A stretch of DNA of 64,000 nt, from the NCBI RefSeq assembly GCF_024979315.1, contig NZ_JANLCK010000003.1:372001-436000 (forward strand), written 5' to 3'. The notes under the pieces were generated by a model, which saw only the letters and a list, made by a program, of their open reading frames with translations, searched no databases and was not told where the DNA came from. The stretch's first letter is position 1, and every line of letters starts with the position of its first letter. The stretch comes from Herbiconiux oxytropis (lineage in GTDB: Bacteria > Actinomycetota > Actinomycetes > Actinomycetales > Microbacteriaceae). The position numbers and the translations under genes are program-made. Shown here piece after piece: positions 61,783-64,000 of this stretch.

Positions 61783-63018
61783 ATGAAATCCACCACCAGT
61801 AGGCTCGCCGTGACGGCGGCAGTCGTCATGACGACGAGCGTCATCCTCGCCGGTTGCGCCTCCAGCGGCGGGGGCGGAGGAGAAGGAGGAGGTGACCCGG
61901 TGAAGATCGGAGCCAGCCTGCCGCTCACCGGCCCCCTCCAGGCCTTCGGCACCTCGCTCGAGATCGGCTACCAGAAGGCGGTCGACGAGGTGAACGAGGC
62001 CGGTGGCCTCGACATCGACGGCACGAAGCGCCAGGTCGAGCTCGTGGTGCAGGACAACGCGTCGACGGGCGACACCGCTGGTTCGCAGGCACGCGACCTC
62101 ATCCTCGACGACGAGGTGGTCGCCCTCCTCGGACCGGCCACCCCGCCGCTGAGCATCCCGGTGTCGGCGGCCGCTGAGCAGGCCGGCATCCCGGCCCTGT
62201 TCACGATCACGCCCATCGAGGCCTGGAAGGGTGGCAACCCCGACGGGTGGAACTGGGCCTGGGACGTCTTCTTCGACGAGGACCAGATGACCGACACGCA
62301 GTTCCAGGCCGCCGATCTGGTCGAGACCAACAAGAAGGTCGCCCTCTTCACCGACCAGGAGGAGGACGGCATCGTCATGGGCGGCCTCTGGGCCGAGAAG
62401 GCGGCGGAGTTCGGCTACGACCTCGTCTACCAGGCCCAGTTCCCGGTGGGCAACACCAACTTCTCCAGCCAGGTCGCCGAGGCGAAGGCCGCCGATGCCG
62501 ACATCATCATCTCCCAGGTCATACCCCCGGACGGCATTGCGCTCCTCAAGGAGTTCAAGGCCCAGAGCTACGACCCCGAGCTGTTCTTCCTCGAGAAGGC
62601 CGGCAACACGGGCGGCTATCCGGAGCTCACCGAGGGGCTGGCCGACGGCACCCTCGCCGCGAACTGGTTCGCGGAGGGTTGGGGCCTCGACCGGGAGGCC
62701 GAGTTCATCGACGAGTTCGCGGGCGATCTCGGGGGTGTGAACTCCGACCTCGGCACCATCGTCTACGGCTACTCGATCGCCAAGGTGCTGCTCGACGCCA
62801 TCACCACGGCAGGCAGCACCGATCCCGAGGCGATCAACGAGGCCATCGGCGCCACGGATGCCGTCTACCCGGCGGGCCGCATCGCCTTCGGCGACGACAA
62901 CACGGCCGCCACGATCGCGGTGCAGACCCAGTGGGTCGGCAACGACGCGATCATGGTGCTCGATGCCGACGGCGAGGCGGCGGCCGATCTGGTCGTGCCG
63001 ACGCCCGGGCTCCGGTAG
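61783..63018 (+). CDS. Leucine/amide-type ABC substrate-binding lipoprotein
   Basis: Peripla_BP_6 lipoprotein of 411 residues. Lipobox LAGC (about Cys25) after MKSTTSRLAVTAAVVMTTSVI, then a Gly-rich linker. Landmarks KIGASLPLTGPLQAFGTSLEIGYQKAVDEVNEAGGLDIDG, ELVVQDNASTGDTAGSQARDLI and VVALLGPATPPLSIPVSAAAEQAGIPAL. AAGGAG at 61769-61774 precedes the ATG at 61783. Ligand may be an amino acid, amide or aromatic acid, not told by sequence. Confidence 0.92.
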   Translation: MKSTTSRLAVTAAVVMTTSVILAGCASSGGGGGEGGGDPVKIGASLPLTGPLQAFGTSLEIGYQKAVDEVNEAGGLDIDGTKRQVELVVQDNASTGDTAGSQARDLILDDEVVALLGPATPPLSIPVSAAAEQAGIPALFTITPIEAWKGGNPDGWNWAWDVFFDEDQMTDTQFQAADLVETNKKVALFTDQEEDGIVMGGLWAEKAAEFGYDLVYQAQFPVGNTNFSSQVAEAKAADADIIISQVIPPDGIALLKEFKAQSYDPELFFLEKAGNTGGYPELTEGLADGTLAANWFAEGWGLDREAEFIDEFAGDLGGVNSDLGTIVYGYSIAKVLLDAITTAGSTDPEAINEAIGATDAVYPAGRIAFGDDNTAATIAVQTQWVGNDAIMVLDADGEAAADLVVPTPGLR

Positions 63019-63031
63019 CCACCGCACCGCG

Positions 63032-63889
63032 ATGCAACTCGTCATCGACGGCCTCCTGACCGGAGGCCTCTACGCGGCAACCGCTCTGGGACTCTCCTTG
63101 GTGTTCGGCACCCTGCGCATGGTCAACCTCGCCCACGGCGAGCTGCTCATGGTGGGCGCCTATCTCACCTCGGTGCTGGTCGTGGCGCTGGGTGCCGACC
63201 CGCTGATCCTGGCGATCCCCGCAGCCATCGTGCTCGGTGCGCTCGCCTACCCGTTGCAGCGGTACGTGCTCACGCCGATCATGGCCAGGAACGCGGACGC
63301 GCCGGTGACGGCGACGTTCGGCGTGAGCGTGGCGGTGCAGAGCGTGCTGCTTCTGCTGTTCACCTCGAACCCCCGTTCCCTGCCGGCGCCGTACGCGACG
63401 GCGAGCTTCGAGGTGCTCGGCGTGACGGTGCGCGTCGCGCTGCTCATCGCGACGGCGATCGGTGTGGTGCTCGTGATCGGCCTGCACCTCCTGCTCACCA
63501 GGACGCCCTTCGGAAACCGGGTGCGGGCGGCCGCCGGCGACGCGGTGGCGGCAGGCCTGGTAGGCATCGACGTCAACCGCACGTTCGCGATGGTCTTCGC
63601 CATCGCCGCCGCTGCGGCCGCGATCGGCGGGTCGCTCATCGCGGTGACCTACTCGGTCTCGCCGAGCGGCGGCACGTCGTGGCTCGTCATCGCGTTCACC
63701 GTGGTGGTGATCGGCGGCCTCGGGAGCATCAGGGGGACCCTCGCCGGCGCCCTCATCCTCGGCGTGGTGCAGACGGTCGGCGTGGCGGTGGTCGGTGCTC
63801 AGTACCGCGACATCATCGTGTTCGGCCTCCTGGTCGTCATCCTGCTCATCAGGCCCCGAGGGCTCTTCACGAAGGCGCAGCGCGTATGA
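63032..63889 (+). CDS. Branched-chain-type ABC permease (LivH)
   Basis: Permease of 285 residues with eight or so helices. LivH marks: GLSLVFGTLRMVNLAHGELLMVGAYLT, LYPLQRYVLTPIM-like segment, LLLTRTPFGNRVRAAAGDAVAAGLVGIDVNRTFAMVFAIAAAAAAIGGSL and FTVVVIGGLGSIRGTLAGALILGVVQT. ATG at 63032; stop overlaps the next ATG by ATGA. Confidence 0.92.
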   Translation: MQLVIDGLLTGGLYAATALGLSLVFGTLRMVNLAHGELLMVGAYLTSVLVVALGADPLILAIPAAIVLGALAYPLQRYVLTPIMARNADAPVTATFGVSVAVQSVLLLLFTSNPRSLPAPYATASFEVLGVTVRVALLIATAIGVVLVIGLHLLLTRTPFGNRVRAAAGDAVAAGLVGIDVNRTFAMVFAIAAAAAAIGGSLIAVTYSVSPSGGTSWLVIAFTVVVIGGLGSIRGTLAGALILGVVQTVGVAVVGAQYRDIIVFGLLVVILLIRPRGLFTKAQRV

Positions 63890-64000
63890 CGAATTCACTC
63901 GACTCCACCCCGAAGACGGCGCGGGCCGTCGACGGCTCCGGCCCGGCACGCCGCCGAAGCATCGCTCCCGCGGCGCGCTACCTGATCCCGCTCGTGCTGG
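63886..64000 (+). CDS. Branched-chain-type ABC permease LivM, partial at window end
   Basis: Only 38 codons are visible: MTNSLDSTPKTARAVDGSG, a basic stretch RRRSIAPAARY and the start of a helix LIPLVL. Position after LivH and ATGA overlap identify it as the LivM-type partner. It runs past the right edge. Confidence 0.75.
   Translation, partial: MTNSLDSTPKTARAVDGSGPARRRSIAPAARYLIPLVL

Overview
The window is about 70% GC, with GTG starts, very frequent ATGA/GTGA stop-start overlaps, lipobox lipoproteins, LAxTG wall-sorting signals and TANNNT -10 boxes placed 6-8 nt before start codons (leaderless transcripts). This fits a high-GC actinobacterium, most likely of the family Microbacteriaceae; that placement is inferred from style and gene content, not from a marker gene. 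No rRNA, tRNA, CRISPR array, transposase or phage gene was found. The window is ordinary chromosome carrying several accessory nutrient-acquisition loci.

Layout. 62-1297: FAD oxidase. 1503-6827: peptide/nickel-type ABC importer with a fused two-cassette ATPase. 6853-13310: three luciferase-like flavin monooxygenase genes, a MetY-type PLP enzyme and a DszC/SfnB-like monooxygenase, together a probable organosulfur scavenging locus. 13389-17716 (minus): four overlapping genes, a HEAT-repeat/GT4 fusion, a GT1 glycosyltransferase, a small acidic protein and a membrane protein. 17836-20431: metNIQ methionine importer. 20458-25772 (minus): two overlapping paralogous wall-anchored proteins with a lectin-like, a possible beta-pore-forming and Ig-like modules. 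25904-30003: SDR enzyme, a DUF3140/PRC-barrel/membrane stress-type trio and an ABC-F protein. 30190-38377: cell-wall-binding-repeat protein, aldo-keto reductase, RNase HI with a possible clamp-binding tail, small membrane protein plus DUF1349 protein, UvrA-like ATPase and a quinone-reductase-like enzyme. 38412-43936: Zur-type zinc uptake locus aztA/aztB-lipoprotein-aztC-aztD. 44081-50780: methyltransferase with a His-rich head, F420-type oxidoreductase, argG, YjbR protein, PrsW-like protease and carboxylesterase. 50855-53389: two CNNM/CorC-type Mg2+ transporter genes preceded by a short Asp/Pro-rich leader peptide. 53425-58240 and on: phosphatase, GH10-like lipoprotein, AraC regulator and a three-gene flavin monooxygenase operon ending at 59069. 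59081-64000: LacI regulator diverging from a branched-chain/amide-type ABC importer that runs off the right edge.

The genes work together mainly as import-plus-catabolism modules. The sulfur block pairs an importer with monooxygenases that could release sulfur and MetY that could fix sulfide, with methionine import close by. The zinc block has a palindromic operator between two leaderless promoters. The right-hand importer is probably controlled by the adjacent LacI protein through two tandem 16-bp operators. The most interesting items are the MgtL-like leader peptide in front of the CNNM gene, the wall-anchored lectin/pore-like paralogue pair, the HEAT-glycosyltransferase operon, and the QDTLF tail on RNase HI.
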